DNA of 64,000 nt. Origin: Steromphala cineraria. Taxonomy: Eukaryota; Mollusca; Gastropoda; Trochida; Trochidae. The stretch lies in assembly GCA_916613615.1 (NCBI GenBank), contig OU744727.1:20468093-20532092 (forward strand), written 5' to 3'. The notes under the pieces were generated by a model. The model was not told where the DNA came from. It worked only from the letters and a program-made list of their open reading frames with translations, and made no database searches. The position numbers were made by a program, and so were the translations under genes. Of the stretch, positions 35,201 through 45,636 are shown piece by piece (position 1 is the stretch's first letter; each line of letters opens with the position of its first letter).

Positions 35201-36094
35201 TGGAACAATGATAGCATAAAGGTTGGAAACAAAAGTATTTTTTATAAAGGCTGGGTAAAAAAAGGTATACTTTTTGTGAATGATTTATTAGATGAAAATG
35301 GCACATTCTATTCAAAGGACAAACTAAGTACTGTATATTCTCTTGATGTTAACTTTCTTCATTACGAGGGGGTCAAACGTGCCATATTATATTATGCAAA
35401 CTCGTTAAGTTTAACTATATCTGACTGTAAACTGTTCAATCCTATATACCCTTTTACTATCAAATGTACAAACACTCTTTTGGGTCACCAGAAACTTTAT
35501 GATATGTTACTTGACTCACATTTTGTGAAACTCCCTTGCTATGATAAATGGGAACAAGTCATTGGTTTGAACTATACTGATTTAGATTGGGAATGTTTTA
35601 ATATTATTGCGCACAAATGTACTCCCAGTATTGACCTAAGATGGCTACAATACAGAATAATACACAGAATACTGCCAACGAAACATTTCCTCTATAAAAT
35701 AAAGTATGTTGATACTTCACTATGTTCCTTTTGTAAAGAATCTGACGAAACTATTTACCATATGTTTTGGGAGTGTAGCAAGGTGCAAAATATATGGCGT
35801 GAGTTGAAAATGTGGCTCAATACTGTAGATGTTCAACTTAGTTTTACAATCTCTCAAGTACTGTTTGGAGTGAAAGGGAAAAATAATTATGCATTAAATG
35901 CTATGATCATATTAGTTAAGAACATCATATTCAATTGTAGTAAAAAAGGATGTACCCCACATTTTTCTTTTATCAAAGGACAAATAATACAATATTATAA
36001 TATCACCAAATATATTTACATTAACCAAAACCAGGAAACATATTTCTTGAAACTTTGGTCTATTTTACACATTCTATTTAGAAACAATGATTAG
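32294..36094 (+). CDS. LINE ORF2 protein: APE endonuclease + reverse transcriptase
   Basis: 1,266 residues, start ATG at 32294 (MSNLKIIIHNCRGLQNN). Endonuclease, residues 1-235: LQDVH at 37-41 (Asp where most LINE and APE enzymes have the metal-binding Glu), YGPNK at 112-116, GDFN at 141-144, RLDFFLLS at 203-210, SDH at 228-230. Reverse transcriptase: SPGPDGFTSEFFKFFW, WRPISLLNSSYK, DFEKAFDSIDR, RGCRQGDPVAPYLF and the catalytic FADD at 709-712. A C-x2-C-x8-H-x4-C knuckle (CSFCKESDETIYHMFWEC) starts at 1144. It nicks target DNA and copies the element RNA at the nick. The frame is intact. The decayed relative at 12809-14627 covers its last 45%. Confidence 0.97.
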   Translation: MSNLKIIIHNCRGLQNNFKRKKVFKFLKSKRANIYCLQDVHFTSKQIQIVKQQWGYNQCYISPYTSNARGTAILFNNNFDFEVIEKKFDKGGNYVALKLKIKEKTYTIVNIYGPNKDSPDFYEHIEKLIKDFDSDEICLCGDFNLVMNPQKDTFNYKTVNNPKARDKILEIMDYFDLKDAWRENNTDSTRYTWRQPTPLKQARLDFFLLSHNLFLSVEKCDIIPSIDSDHSVVELFLKSYELPRGKGFWKFNNSLLYDKKYVDMIKETIKSTLNQYEINENGDTSYSIDDQLLFETLLLMIRGKTIYYASTKKKIESKLERDLETELDDLELNLDTEENINNKSVILENINDVKLRLEEINNSKIQGMLTRSKAKWIEKGEKPTKYFLKLECRNFLNKSITEVEKPDGSKITDIESIINETRNYYTKLYQSEDILPIDLNEICQTYDIPKLSENQKHTIEGKLTINELTKALRGMKNDKSPGPDGFTSEFFKFFWKDIGKFLLNSLNEGYEKGTLSITQKQGLITCIPKGNKPKKYLKNWRPISLLNSSYKIGAAAIANRIKNILPSIIHDDQKGFVKDRYIGEITRLVYDIMEHTETFQIPGLLLLIDFEKAFDSIDRNYLNSVLRFFNFGPNIIDWITTFYNDIESRVLVNGFPSSPFKIERGCRQGDPVAPYLFILSVEILGILIRNNANIKGINIGNIEFLLSQFADDTSLTLDGSEKCLYAVLQTLQFFARFSGLKVNVEKTRLLWIGSKKRSRLKLCQDWNLDWSQSDFKLLGINFDIDIDRMSKINYEEKFLQIKKIMNIWLARNLTPYGRNTVLKSLLLPKLNHLFSALPRPPESVIEKFQKECFKFIWKNKPDKVKRDTVILNPEHGGFKVPLIKNVISSQKLKWIHRLQNSSSTWKYLLMHRLHNQDLLWISDKTYIETIVTSSISNQFWIEVFTDWSNVLVRYKKHVKNEYDILSQSIWNNDSIKVGNKSIFYKGWVKKGILFVNDLLDENGTFYSKDKLSTVYSLDVNFLHYEGVKRAILYYANSLSLTISDCKLFNPIYPFTIKCTNTLLGHQKLYDMLLDSHFVKLPCYDKWEQVIGLNYTDLDWECFNIIAHKCTPSIDLRWLQYRIIHRILPTKHFLYKIKYVDTSLCSFCKESDETIYHMFWECSKVQNIWRELKMWLNTVDVQLSFTISQVLFGVKGKNNYALNAMIILVKNIIFNCSKKGCTPHFSFIKGQIIQYYNITKYIYINQNQETYFLKLWSILHILFRNND

Positions 36095-36210
36095 ACAATT
36101 TTGATTTACATTGTACATTTGTGTCTCTGTATAAATATATATAATTACATATGTCCTTGTATGTGACTTTGTACACAACCCTGTATGTATACCTGAAAAA
36201 AAGGAAAATA

Positions 36211-36228
36211 AAAAAAAAAAAAAAAAAA
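36211..36228 (+). other. LINE poly-A tract
   Basis: Eighteen A immediately before the right copy of the target duplication; a shorter A-rich run (36196-36210) precedes it. It marks the 3' end of the reverse-transcribed RNA. Confidence 0.93.
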
Positions 36229-36430
36229 GTATTATTGCTATATTCACAATAACTAAATTGTCATGATTTCGACTTGTGGATCGGATGACACGCCTTCTTG
36301 AGAAGATGATGATGATTATGTTGCACACAACAAGAAAAGTCATAGGGATGACAGCTCTAAAGGTGAAAACGACATATGTATTGTAAAGCATTGTAAATTC
36401 TGATGTGGAAAAATCGCTAGAGGTCCATGA
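36229..36430. repeat. 202-bp target-site duplication, right copy
   Basis: Identical to 29739-29940, beginning directly after the LINE poly-A and passing without a break into the rest of the GPCR frame. Confidence 0.97.
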
Positions 36431-36976
36431 AATCCATGTTATATTAGATTGACTGTCTAAATACATATCACGTTTATAGTCAAACCAACATGGCATATTC
36501 AATGCAATAGAGAAGATCAGTAATGATATTACGGCAAAATTGATGACAGATCTTCTCAGATAAAGAGATGCTTGCAAAGGTTTGGACACAGCAACTGCTC
36601 TTTGACATGCAATTAACATGGTAAAGTAGATTTCAAATGTATACGACGTCAGTGCAAGAGGTCTTTCAAAAGTGTACAGTCCACACATGATGACCTTAAC
36701 AGATCTTGGTAACTTGTCGACGTAGTATAAAACAGTTTCGAAGCCAATGAACACAAGGAGGAGTATATCGATGACGGCTAGAAACTTCAAAAGTCGAACA
36801 CCAGGTACAGATTTCTGCAATTGTGCCAATACTATGGCTCCAAGAATATTTCCACTGATGCCAATAAGTATGGAGACTATTATGCCAATAGCAAAAGGTA
36901 CATCTGTAGTCATTATCTCACAATTTGCTGTTGTATTAGAAACATTAGCCACCGTTTCCTGCACAATAGCCATCAT
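36229..36976 (-). pseudogene. Class A GPCR (FMRFamide/neuropeptide-receptor-like), N-terminal portion, LINE-disrupted
   Basis: Single-exon frame from ATG at 36976 covering residues 1-249 of a 325-residue receptor: glycosylatable N-terminus (NVS, NTT), TM1 with GISGNILG (39-46), TM2 with LAVID (66-70), extracellular Cys98, TM3 ending ACQRAVAV (CQR where DRY is usual), TM4, TM5 with P211, short basic third loop (SRRRVIRSTSR) and the start of TM6 (VIVNIAII). It then runs into the LINE poly-A, giving phenylalanines and about 50 foreign residues to a stop at 36074. The reading phase continues exactly into 29738-29509, so the frame was open before the insertion. Ligand unknown; the receptor type resembles the expanded orphan peptide-receptor sets of molluscs. 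Confidence 0.9.
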
Positions 36977-38023
36977 AAACAGCAAAGTAATTTCGAAATA
37001 AGTTCTCGTTCTTCACTAAATGATGATAGTCACAGAAACGGAAGCTTATTCTGTGCTTGAAAACGGTATAAGAATCTATACCGAAAAGTCGCTACTGTCC
37101 AATAAAAAAGTTGTTCTTCCGTAGAATTACTCTTGTCCTCCTTAAGCTTATTCTAGTCATTAGACGACCTTATTGAAACACCGTCAAACAAACTGAGGAA
37201 TTACTATGCATTGGTTTACTGATGCAGACCGTAACAGAACACGTACTTGCATTTCAACAACGTTTCAGAAACTAATGTCAAAACGGTAGCAAATATATTT
37301 TGGACTATGTCGATAATGGCGAAAAAGAAGCCTAGACAGCCTTCAGCAAGGTTGTTGTGATGTGTGCATTGAACTTCAAACACATCCATTATCTATCAGA
37401 GGAACAGAAGGATTTATTAATTCCTTTTAGTCACCAGGTCGGTACACATGGGAAATGAGTATTCAACATCTGTATAAACTATGGTTGTAGAAATAGATGT
37501 TTGATTGGCTTTTAGTTTTTACGAGTATACCATTTCGCGAAGTACGAGACACACACAGTACATCCACTAGGAAATAGGTATTCCATATATCCTCACTGTT
37601 TAACTTTATGGGCTGATGATCCATGCAAATAAGAATGCGGCAAACAAAGCATTAACATATATTCATATATCATCCTGACCTACCGTACACATCTGAGAGC
37701 ATGATGAAAAATCGATGTAGTGACATCTACAGAAAATAGAGCATTCATTATTGTTAATGCCATTTGTGGACATTCAGTCATTCTTAACAACTTTTCACAG
37801 ATCTAAATTGTCTATTCCTATATTTCAGAAGAATCTTTTTATTCTTTTTGACTTACTTCTTTTATATAAATTTGGGTGAAATTTAGAAATTAATTTGATT
37901 CATATAAGATTAATATTAATGGATAACAATTTCTTCATTCGGTTTGTGACATTTTGACACAGTTTCTTGTGCCGTCACGCGAAAGTCACGATACGAAGAT
38001 ACAGTATTGCGTGTATATGCTGT
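36977..38023. other. Upstream region of the GPCR; no gene recognised
   Basis: Would hold the promoter and 5' UTR of the minus-strand GPCR. No clear TATA box or further exon could be supported. Confidence 0.4.
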
Positions 38024-38027
38024 TTAA

Positions 38028-38382
38028 AGGGGCAGTAGCACGTTTTTAGGGGGAATATGAGGTGATGTCAGGAAAACGAAAATTCATGGTTCCAATTGAA
38101 AGACAAAGTATTGAAACTAATTGGAGCAGTATGATTCAAATATATAATGTGAAGTTTAGCCATGCGATTCCCTTTTCTTACACAAAATGAATTAAAGATG
38201 TTCACACAAAATGGCCACCAATGGATTTTATGCGAATCTTCATACTTTTGCCTCTGACTATGGCTGATTGGCTTGTTTAATGAGATTTATGACACTATCA
38301 AACTTATACATTGAGCAATAACATACAATTATTGCTGAAAATTTAAAAATTTATAATTATCAAAAAACGTGCTACTGCCCCT
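38028..38382. mobile_element. TTAA-flanked MITE family A, copy 4
   Basis: TTAA at 38024-38027 and 38383-38386. Ends aggggcagtagcacgtttttag and acgtgctactgcccct. Same orientation as copy 1. Confidence 0.88.
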
Positions 38383-38959
38383 TTAACAACAGTTATCTTT
38401 ATCAATGAACAAAAGATTAACATCTTATTGTAAAAAAATCATTACATTTTTATAGTTAAAACAAGTGTTCAAAGAATTTTTTTTATATATTTGGAGAATC
38501 AACCGGGTATGTTTCTTTTAAGAACATATTTCAGGACAAGTCAATGAACAAACTCATCAAGTGTTAACTATAAATATAAACACATTGCTAAAATATATTC
38601 ACAATATTGACAATAGTGTCAAAAGTATCATAAATAGTGACAATATCTCCTTTTAAACCATGTGTTCAAAATGAACACATCTGCACATATCACTTTTGCC
38701 TAGCAACGATTGTTGTAGCGCGACTTCTCGTATATCTACGTCTGTGACGTCATAAAACCATTGTTCATGGCGGCACTGTCGCAGGCCGTCACAAGAGAAG
38801 CGGGCTATTTTCTGATGTTTTTAAGACAATGAATTTGAATAAAATAAAAGAAATTATCAACCTCGAAAGTGTGTATATGGATTTTACGAATCTCGTACAA
38901 ATCCGTGTATAAGCCTCCCTTTCGCTCGGGGAAGACTACAATTTTCACACGTTTGTTAA

Positions 38960-39316
38960 AGGGGCAGTAGCACGTTTTTTGATAATTTTATATTTTAAAA
39001 TTTACAGTGATAATTGTAAGTTAATGTTAAATGTATTATTGTGACAGTGTCAAAACTGTCATTACACAAGTCAATCATCCATAGTTGGAGGACAAAGTAT
39101 GAAGATTCACATAAAATATATAGGCCGCCATTTTTGTGTGAACACCTTTAATTCATTTTCTGTAAGAAAAAGGAATCGCATGGCTAAACTTTACGTTAAA
39201 TATTTGAATTATTACTGCTCCATTTAGTTTAAATACATTGTCTTTCAATTGGAACCATTAATTTTCATTTTCCTGACATCACCTTATATTCCCCCTAAAA
39301 ACGTGCTGCTGCCCCT
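38960..39316. mobile_element. TTAA-flanked MITE family A, copy 5 (inverted)
   Basis: TTAA at 38956-38959 and 39317-39320. The interior is the reverse complement of copy 4, so copies 4 and 5 form a large inverted pair 577 bp apart that could fold on itself. Confidence 0.88.
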
Positions 39317-39768
39317 TTAAAAGTCATATGGCACACTACAGCTGAACTTCAGGTAATAATCTCTATATTCATTTTCATTTGATACGATGCCGAGAATCTG
39401 TCAGCTAGAAACCTCTAACACTGCTTTATATCGAAAGATACAAATTTCGGTTACGATTATTTGAGAGGGGCATCGAAAAGGCGAAACCACTTTCAGGCAT
39501 TTTTTCTGAGTCAGTAATGCATTGTTTTACAGAATTGACAAACAGATTTTGAGCACTGTATGCTCAAAGAGATCAGTTGCCGTCAAACAGAAACATGTGA
39601 TCTACTTGAGTCGGTCTACTTGTACATATACATTGGAACCAATTTAAAAAAGCAATATTTTTATTGATGTTTTCTAAAATCCCTCGACCTGTGAAATATT
39701 ACTAGCTTTAAACGGAGCTGTTTCACTGAAAGAAATTGCTAAACATGACAAACGATTTATATGTGTAG

Positions 39769-39907
39769 GATCAAAACCAAGCCAGAGGTGTTGTTGATAA
39801 TGTAAGCCCGCGGCAGAGGGAAATTGGAAAGGGCCGACAGGCCCGCCCCAATTTCCCGAGGCTGAGGGCTTACATTATCAAACAACACCGATGGCGAGGT
39901 TTTGATC
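39769..39907. repeat. 139-bp long hairpin / foldback
   Basis: Starts gatcaaaacc and ends ggttttgatc. Almost the whole length pairs: gttgataatgtaagccc with gggcttacattatcaaac, and agggaaattgg with ccaatttccc. Unlike the neighbouring AT-rich DNA, its centre is GC-rich (gggccgacaggcccgcc). No target duplication is evident. It could be a small foldback transposon. Confidence 0.88.
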
Positions 39908-40140
39908 TAACTTATGAACCGAGATAAACCGTAGTAACAAAATTATTTCAATAATAAGTATAAAAATGGATTCATTGATTTTAACTGGTAGGGAATCCCC
40001 ATGAGCAAACGGAGGGCACATCCGCGCCCTGCACGTGCTTTGCGCTCGCTACCCAAGCCGTGAACGTGAAATGCATGCGCTATCTGCCTCGTGAAGTTCA
40101 CATGATTGTCACTGTGGAAAATACATCATTGTTCTCGTGG

Positions 40141-40206
40141 GCCTTTATAGCCGAGTTGTCAAAGGCGCCAGTTTAGTAAGCGAGTGGTGCAGAGTTCGAA
40201 ACCAGG
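40141..40206 (+). repeat. tRNA-like sequence, probable SINE head
   Basis: Box A-like tagccgagttgtcaaagg and box B-like gagttcgaaacc have tRNA-like spacing, with an elongated variable part. Stems are imperfect, so a working tRNA is unlikely. Confidence 0.42.
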
Positions 40207-40309
40207 TATGCGAACATTGTATTTGTGATTTGTCAAAAATGTGATATTTTGTGATGGTATTTATTCAAAACGTGTATAATCCCAATCAAAATAAATTTCC
40301 GATAAATTC

Positions 40310-40385
40310 TAGAGTAAGCCCCGGGCTTTCCTAGAGAAAGCCCTGGGCATTCTTGGAGAATGCCGGAGGTTTATCCGGTAAAAGA
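40310..40385. repeat. Short compound palindromes
   Basis: Two neighbouring hairpins: gggctttc...gaaagccc and gcattc...gaatgc, with cgg-rich edges. They are part of a cluster of small palindromes between 39.7 and 42 kb. Confidence 0.6.
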
Positions 40386-40780
40386 AGAACCTAATAGAAC
40401 AATAGAGTGACGTCACTGGAGGTTTATAACTGTATTTATTTCCCCATGGTTGTCATTTGTACACGGTCTAGAAATGATTATATAAATATAGCAAACTTTT
40501 AACGAAAAACGGCATGCAATTATATAAGCTACCATGTGTTCGCGAGAACGAAGTTCGAGTTTGATATATAACTCGGACACATGATAAATCTCCATATCAA
40601 ACTCGCGGACACAGTCATGGTAACAAATTTATCTCGACGAGCACCTTCTCTAAATGCTTTAAATCTGGCTTGAAAGATGGGATTGGCCAAAATGGCGTCT
40701 GATCAGATCAGTGTTACTCTTTTATTTAGGTATTTACGAATATAATTTTTTAAACCATCGTGTTAATGACCAAAAGTATG

Positions 40781-40814
40781 GTCTAGTACCGGAGCGAAGC
40801 GCACGGTACTAGAC
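40781..40814. repeat. 34-bp hairpin
   Basis: A perfect 10-bp stem gtctagtacc / ggtactagac around a GC-rich 14-base loop. Confidence 0.75.
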
Positions 40815-41913
40815 GGAAATTTAGGATTAACGAAAAAAAATCAAAATACCGAGCAATGCGGGCATTCTTAATTTTGATTGTTTGGTCACGTGACCTCGTG
40901 CACTCGCACCACATTCGATTTGAAGCGGCCGTAGAAGCCCCGTTACTGTCATGGCGGACTGTCGAGTGGGGGCGAGCGAGTTTGATAGTGTCGGAGTTAT
41001 AGATACGACAGGCATCATAGCAGAATGTACAGGTTGGTTTGAGAGTTCAATAAACAAAAAGCGGTGACTTTTAACTTAAATGATGTTCATAGATCGGCTC
41101 TCTGTTTGCATAATTTGAATCTTGAACTCGCTGATAGACAACCTTGCTGCTTGTGAGCGGGTCAACATGTCGTTGAGATGCCGTATGACTTGCTTAAATA
41201 TTTTAGCGGTACCAATCTTTTATTAGAAGAACATTTTACTTAAACCAGTAAAGTTATAACATAAAGCTGACTTTAGCATGTACAGGGCAATTCATCAAGC
41301 ATACATGACGTTACAGCAATCAAGCGTAGCGTAGCCGCTAGTTTCCGAACAAAGGGCAAGGGAGATAACTCTTGACACCGTTGTTGCTTGTTATTAGGGG
41401 AGCGCGTGGCCCAGTTTAACATAGCTAAATACCTACGGCACGTGACCGGTTTTGACCAATGGTAAGCCGACATTGCTGTGCAAGTCGAGATAAGAAATGA
41501 TTAATACTTACTAAATGTCTGATGGCTGTTTTTACTTTCTATTGGTTACCTTTATAACCAAAAACACACTTTCTTGTGTTTGAGTCCAGTTTTATCAATC
41601 CTGAAATAGAACGGGTTCCAAACGAGGTTTGGTGCTTGTTCGCCAATATTTGTTTCATTGTTTTCTTTGAAATAGAGATATGTATAAACCAAAACATAAC
41701 CACAACTGCATCCCAAAAGTCTGTTCACCCTATTGTGAATCAAATTGGAAATATTATGTGCTTCTGAATACCTTTGATACATCATGCAACAGCGAAATCT
41801 GAAGTTTTAAGTTTTATTCAGAAAGGTCAATTCAATCTATTTAAGAAATAAAGTTCGCTCTACCCCAATGTGTTTTGTAATAAAGTATAGTTTTGCCCTG
41901 AACTATTATAGTT

Positions 41914-41948
41914 AAAGCACGAGGACGGTAGTCCGAGTGCTTTAACGT
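41914..41948. repeat. About 35-bp hairpin followed by GGTAA repeats
   Basis: Stem gttaaagcac / gtgctttaac with partial inner pairing (ggac/gtcc). Just right of it, aaggt is repeated several times (about 41955-41971). Confidence 0.72.
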
Positions 41949-42599
41949 TATAATAAGGTAAGGTAAGGTAAGAATTCATGTTTAATCCCAATTGACACTG
42001 TTCGTAGGTTCTATCATAATATATCTATAGATTTGTACATTCATTACGCATAGAAATCTACATTGAGCAAAGTAAACACTGTTGGCGTCCTGAATATTGG
42101 TCCAAAATAACTACCTTGACATCATAAAGCGTCCTTGTTTTTTTAATTGAACTATGTTTACGCAAAAAAAAGTAATTCCGTGTTTACATAAATGATTGTT
42201 TTAAATGATAGGTCGAACAAATGTGAAATAATGCCCTTGACAAAAAAGTTATTGTCATTTTCCCGAGAGAGGGGTACAATTTTATTACAACGGATTGTTA
42301 CATGATGCTTTTCCGGATAACTACTCAACAAGCACATTTTTGCGACGGATTATGAAGGGATGTTTGGCAAATAACCCATAGTATTCTGGTATATTCTAAA
42401 CAACGAGTTCAAATTAAATCGTTTTTTGCAGAAAAATGCCACAGATGTGAAACAAAGGATGATTAAATAAGAATATTCTTTGATCAAAACCTTGATCGCG
42501 AAAACGATTTAATAAGCTCCAGCATGCCACTGCTGGAAAGTCGAACAAGTTAAGTGAAATATGAATGCAACATGGGTATAAATATATGGGTATAAATAA

Positions 42600-42811
42600 A
42601 GTAAGTTTTTTGTCTTGGCGCCAAAGCGAAAGCTTTTCCACATTTTTAACACGTGATTATGCATCCCTTTAATATGGTCATCTAATTTATCGCGTCTACA
42701 GAATACTTTTTTGCAGTGTGTGCGAAACAGATTCTTGTTGTGTCCTATAAACACTAACATGGACGTGTCAACACCCGACCCTTCGAGACCAGAAAGATCC
42801 ACTGTATCCAT
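42600..42811 (-). CDS. Possible short zinc-finger-like exon (unrecognised)
   Basis: A minus-strand frame from ATG at 42811 (MDTVDLSGLEGSGVD) contains HCKKVFCRRDKLDDHIKGMH, which resembles a C2H2 finger second half (F-x-R-x-D-K-L-x-x-H-x-x-x-x-H) but lacks the normal C-x2-C pair. It becomes low-complexity after about residue 70, so a splice donor or decay is likely near 42610. It could be a first exon of a BED/C2H2 protein, a transposon remnant or chance. No partner exon was found. Confidence 0.28.
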
Positions 42812-45569
42812 TATGTTTGATTTTGGATGGAACTGAAACCAGTTAGTGTCAAAATATTATTGCATTTTGCATCAAAAACATTTTTTTGTTGATTTCGTTT
42901 TTTTTACAATCCGTATCGTACTCATTCACAATCCGGAACATCTGTAAACATAGCCCAGTAACAATCATTGACAATAACATTACACCCGTCTGAATAAACA
43001 TCAATTATAAACAATTAAAATAACCCTTTTCATTCATCGAATATGGAATTGTAAATGTCAATTGAATGAAGTTTTGAAAAATTGAAGTTTTAATACATTA
43101 CATCGTCCAATTTAGTTTATCTAAGAGTTTTAATCAGTCTTAGATATTAAAATTTTCGATGTCATCAACGAATGTGCTAAATGAAATGAAAATACAAATT
43201 AATGATAGCTAAAATGGTCTTTGGATACATTCATTTAATCATGGTTACCAAATATTGCAATATTCCGACCCCAAAAATATCAAATTAACACTTTTTTTAA
43301 CCAAATTAAATTCTTACCAAAAGTGAAAATTCCCATGACAATCCGTAACCGTCCCATAACAATCCGGAATCCCAGTAACAATCTCTCTCCCAACGGTGCG
43401 TATTACAGGGTGTGTATATGGCACGTTGCTTTGCAGAGACGGTTGACGTGTGTCAACGTCACAAATGCTACGGGGCGCCGTGACCTGACGTGGAATGTCA
43501 ACTTGGTCACTCGACAAGCATGTCGGAGGCAGAGCAATGGTCGCAGTGTTCCCCTGTAAGATGGAGTTGTCATGTAGCTTTTCAACGACTGCTCATTTCT
43601 GTGACCAGTGACGGACATGATACCAATGCAAGGGCCCCAACCTCGGCGCCATGTTGATTGATAGAACCGAGATCAAAGGTTACTATGGACACGCGTTATT
43701 ACGAGGGGGCAGCGGGGAACAGCGGATAGCGTCATTCAATTGTTACGTCATGAAAAAACTATACCTTTATTGTCTTTTTTTTCGATTGTTCTAACTGCTA
43801 GGCATCTTAGAACATGATATGATCTCATTTCCTTCATCAGGAAAAATCGGGAAACTTTCGACATCTTGTAGAAGTTCAGGGATAAAAATTTCGATTCCTC
43901 TGAAAAACTTAAATCAATGATCAACTGCGTGAAATATCGTTATATATATATTTTTTTATTATCCCCACTATACTTGTTGGGATGTATTTCCTCTAAATAA
44001 GATTATTTTGAAGAATTACTGTAAAATAAAGAAAACTTGACATCGAAAGACGAACACGGTTTAGTTTAAGAATAGTACTGTAGAAAGGATAAAGTGTTAA
44101 CCGTGACTGATTTTCAGCTAAAACCTATTCAGAATTACATGATATTTGCTCTGAAAACCCCCGGTAGATGAACAAACTTTCGAGATTTAATAAAAAAAAA
44201 ACTTTCGAAATTTTGCTGAAATTGTTTTTACACTTTCTTACAGCATTAAATGGCTACGTATATATTTTTTAACTCGTTATGTCCCTTCGTTTGCATTTCT
44301 TAATCAAATCCCCTTTTGTTATAGAGATGAAAGTTAAATGTATGAATGCATCCTTCATTGACATGGCCCCAGAAGCTAGAGGGCATGAATAAATATCAGT
44401 TGATATAAGTCCCCATGTATGATTCACAAAAGCCAAGCCCAAGGCGAAAGTTTGAAGTTTTACAACTGAAATCTAGTCAAATGTTTCGGAGAGGCCGTTT
44501 AAAGTATTCAAATTACATCAACCCAATGAAATTACAAAAGAACATACGATAGTGATGAAAAATATAACCAACAATTTATTCTTCCAATATTATTGTGAGA
44601 TTTGTTGATGCCCAAAATTGGGATCACGTTAAATCTTGTGAATGACTGTTTGTGATAAATGTTTGAAGTCTTGCATATTATCTTAGTTAAGCCAACTTAT
44701 GGAAATGAAATTAATGTCATTTATAACAATTCGTTAAATTAACGTTAGTTGTCACAACACTTCAAAAGATAATCCTTTTGTCTCAATCGTAATTAGCCCT
44801 CGGGCGTTGCTATTGACAGTAGCCAATTGACATCGACAAGCTAATTACGTTATTGTAAGCTGTTAGAACTAAGTATTAACTAAAACTACTTGTTTTAACT
44901 ACTTATTATAGCCCACGGTGGTGACAATAAAGCTGTAAAACAGGTTCAAGCACGTACTTTAAAAAACAGCTCCTTTTAAGATGTGTCGTATTTAGGATTG
45001 GATAACCGCGTGAAACGGACGTAGACAACAAGATATACCGGAAGAGATCTAGATAACCAATTATCGTGATTATCATATTTCCCTTCGAGAAGAAGAGTCA
45101 CATTGACGTGGACAGGAAGAAAGGATGCAAATACATTGTATAGGAAACAATTCTGAGTAGAAATCTTTTGACACAAAATTGTGAAGACATTTTCGTGAGG
45201 ACCTTTTGTAACAAAACAAATGTTTTAAATTTTTGCGACGAAATTTTTTTGAAGAAACTTTTGTGAAGACATTTTTTAGAAGAAAATTTAAGAAGAATTG
45301 TTTTGAAGAACATTTAAGAAGTTTGTAAAGAAAAGAAGAGCCGTGAAAAAAGTGTTGTATGTCGTTGTATAGATAAATGGCCTACCTTGTTACGGTGATC
45401 GAGAAATCGGATAGATAGGATTTCTGAACAAACATTAGGAAGAGAACTATTGAAGCTGAATTGTTGTGGTCACGTACGGGAATGTGTTGTCTGTACACAC
45501 GGACAGTGTCACGTACTAGCAGTTAGATATGGGGTTATTAGTTTGAAATACTAGTACTATTCATTTACA
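42812..45569. other. Intergenic; no gene recognised
   Basis: A loose repeat of taacaatccg/gacaatccg words lies around 43330-43390, and a purine-rich gaaga-type stretch at about 45180-45350. The latter could be 5' UTR or promoter-proximal DNA of the gene starting at 45570. Nothing else could be supported. Confidence 0.4.
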
Positions 45570-45636
45570 ATGAACATATTCTCTGAATCATCTAAGATGA
45601 TCATGTCTTATCAACCAACAGTGATCCGCAGACGCA
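45570..45636 (+). CDS. DUF288/STELLO-like type II membrane protein, exon 1
   Basis: First coding exon of a four-exon gene (45570-45636, 48383-48560, 48946-49065, 49542-51504; 775 residues). The ATG at 45570 is the first after an in-frame TAG at 45552 and encodes MNIFSESSKMIMSYQPTVIR and a basic RRR. The donor gtgagt follows in phase 1 and joins the next acceptor in frame to make Ser23. The residues form a cytoplasmic tail in front of the membrane anchor in exon 2. I inferred this exon from splice phase and topology, not homology, so it is less certain than exons 2-4. The 2.7-kb intron after it holds an antisense LINE fragment. Confidence 0.62.

Larger units (their letters stand above)
29941..36228 (+). 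mobile_element. Complete Tx1/L1-like LINE, 6,288 bp
   Basis: Boundaries are fixed by the flanking 202-bp perfect duplication. Layout: 246-bp 5' UTR (29941-30186), ORF1 (30187-30963), an unusually long 1,330-bp spacer, ORF2 (32294-36094), 3' UTR of about 115 bp, and an A18 tract (36211-36228). Both ORFs are uninterrupted and the duplication has no mismatch, so insertion was recent and the copy may be retrotransposition-competent. L1/Tx1 membership is inferred from ORF1 type (coiled coil plus RRM), APE endonuclease, GCRQGDPVAPYLF in the RT, a CCHC knuckle at the ORF2 end, and poly-A. It is inserted antisense into a GPCR gene. Confidence 0.96.
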
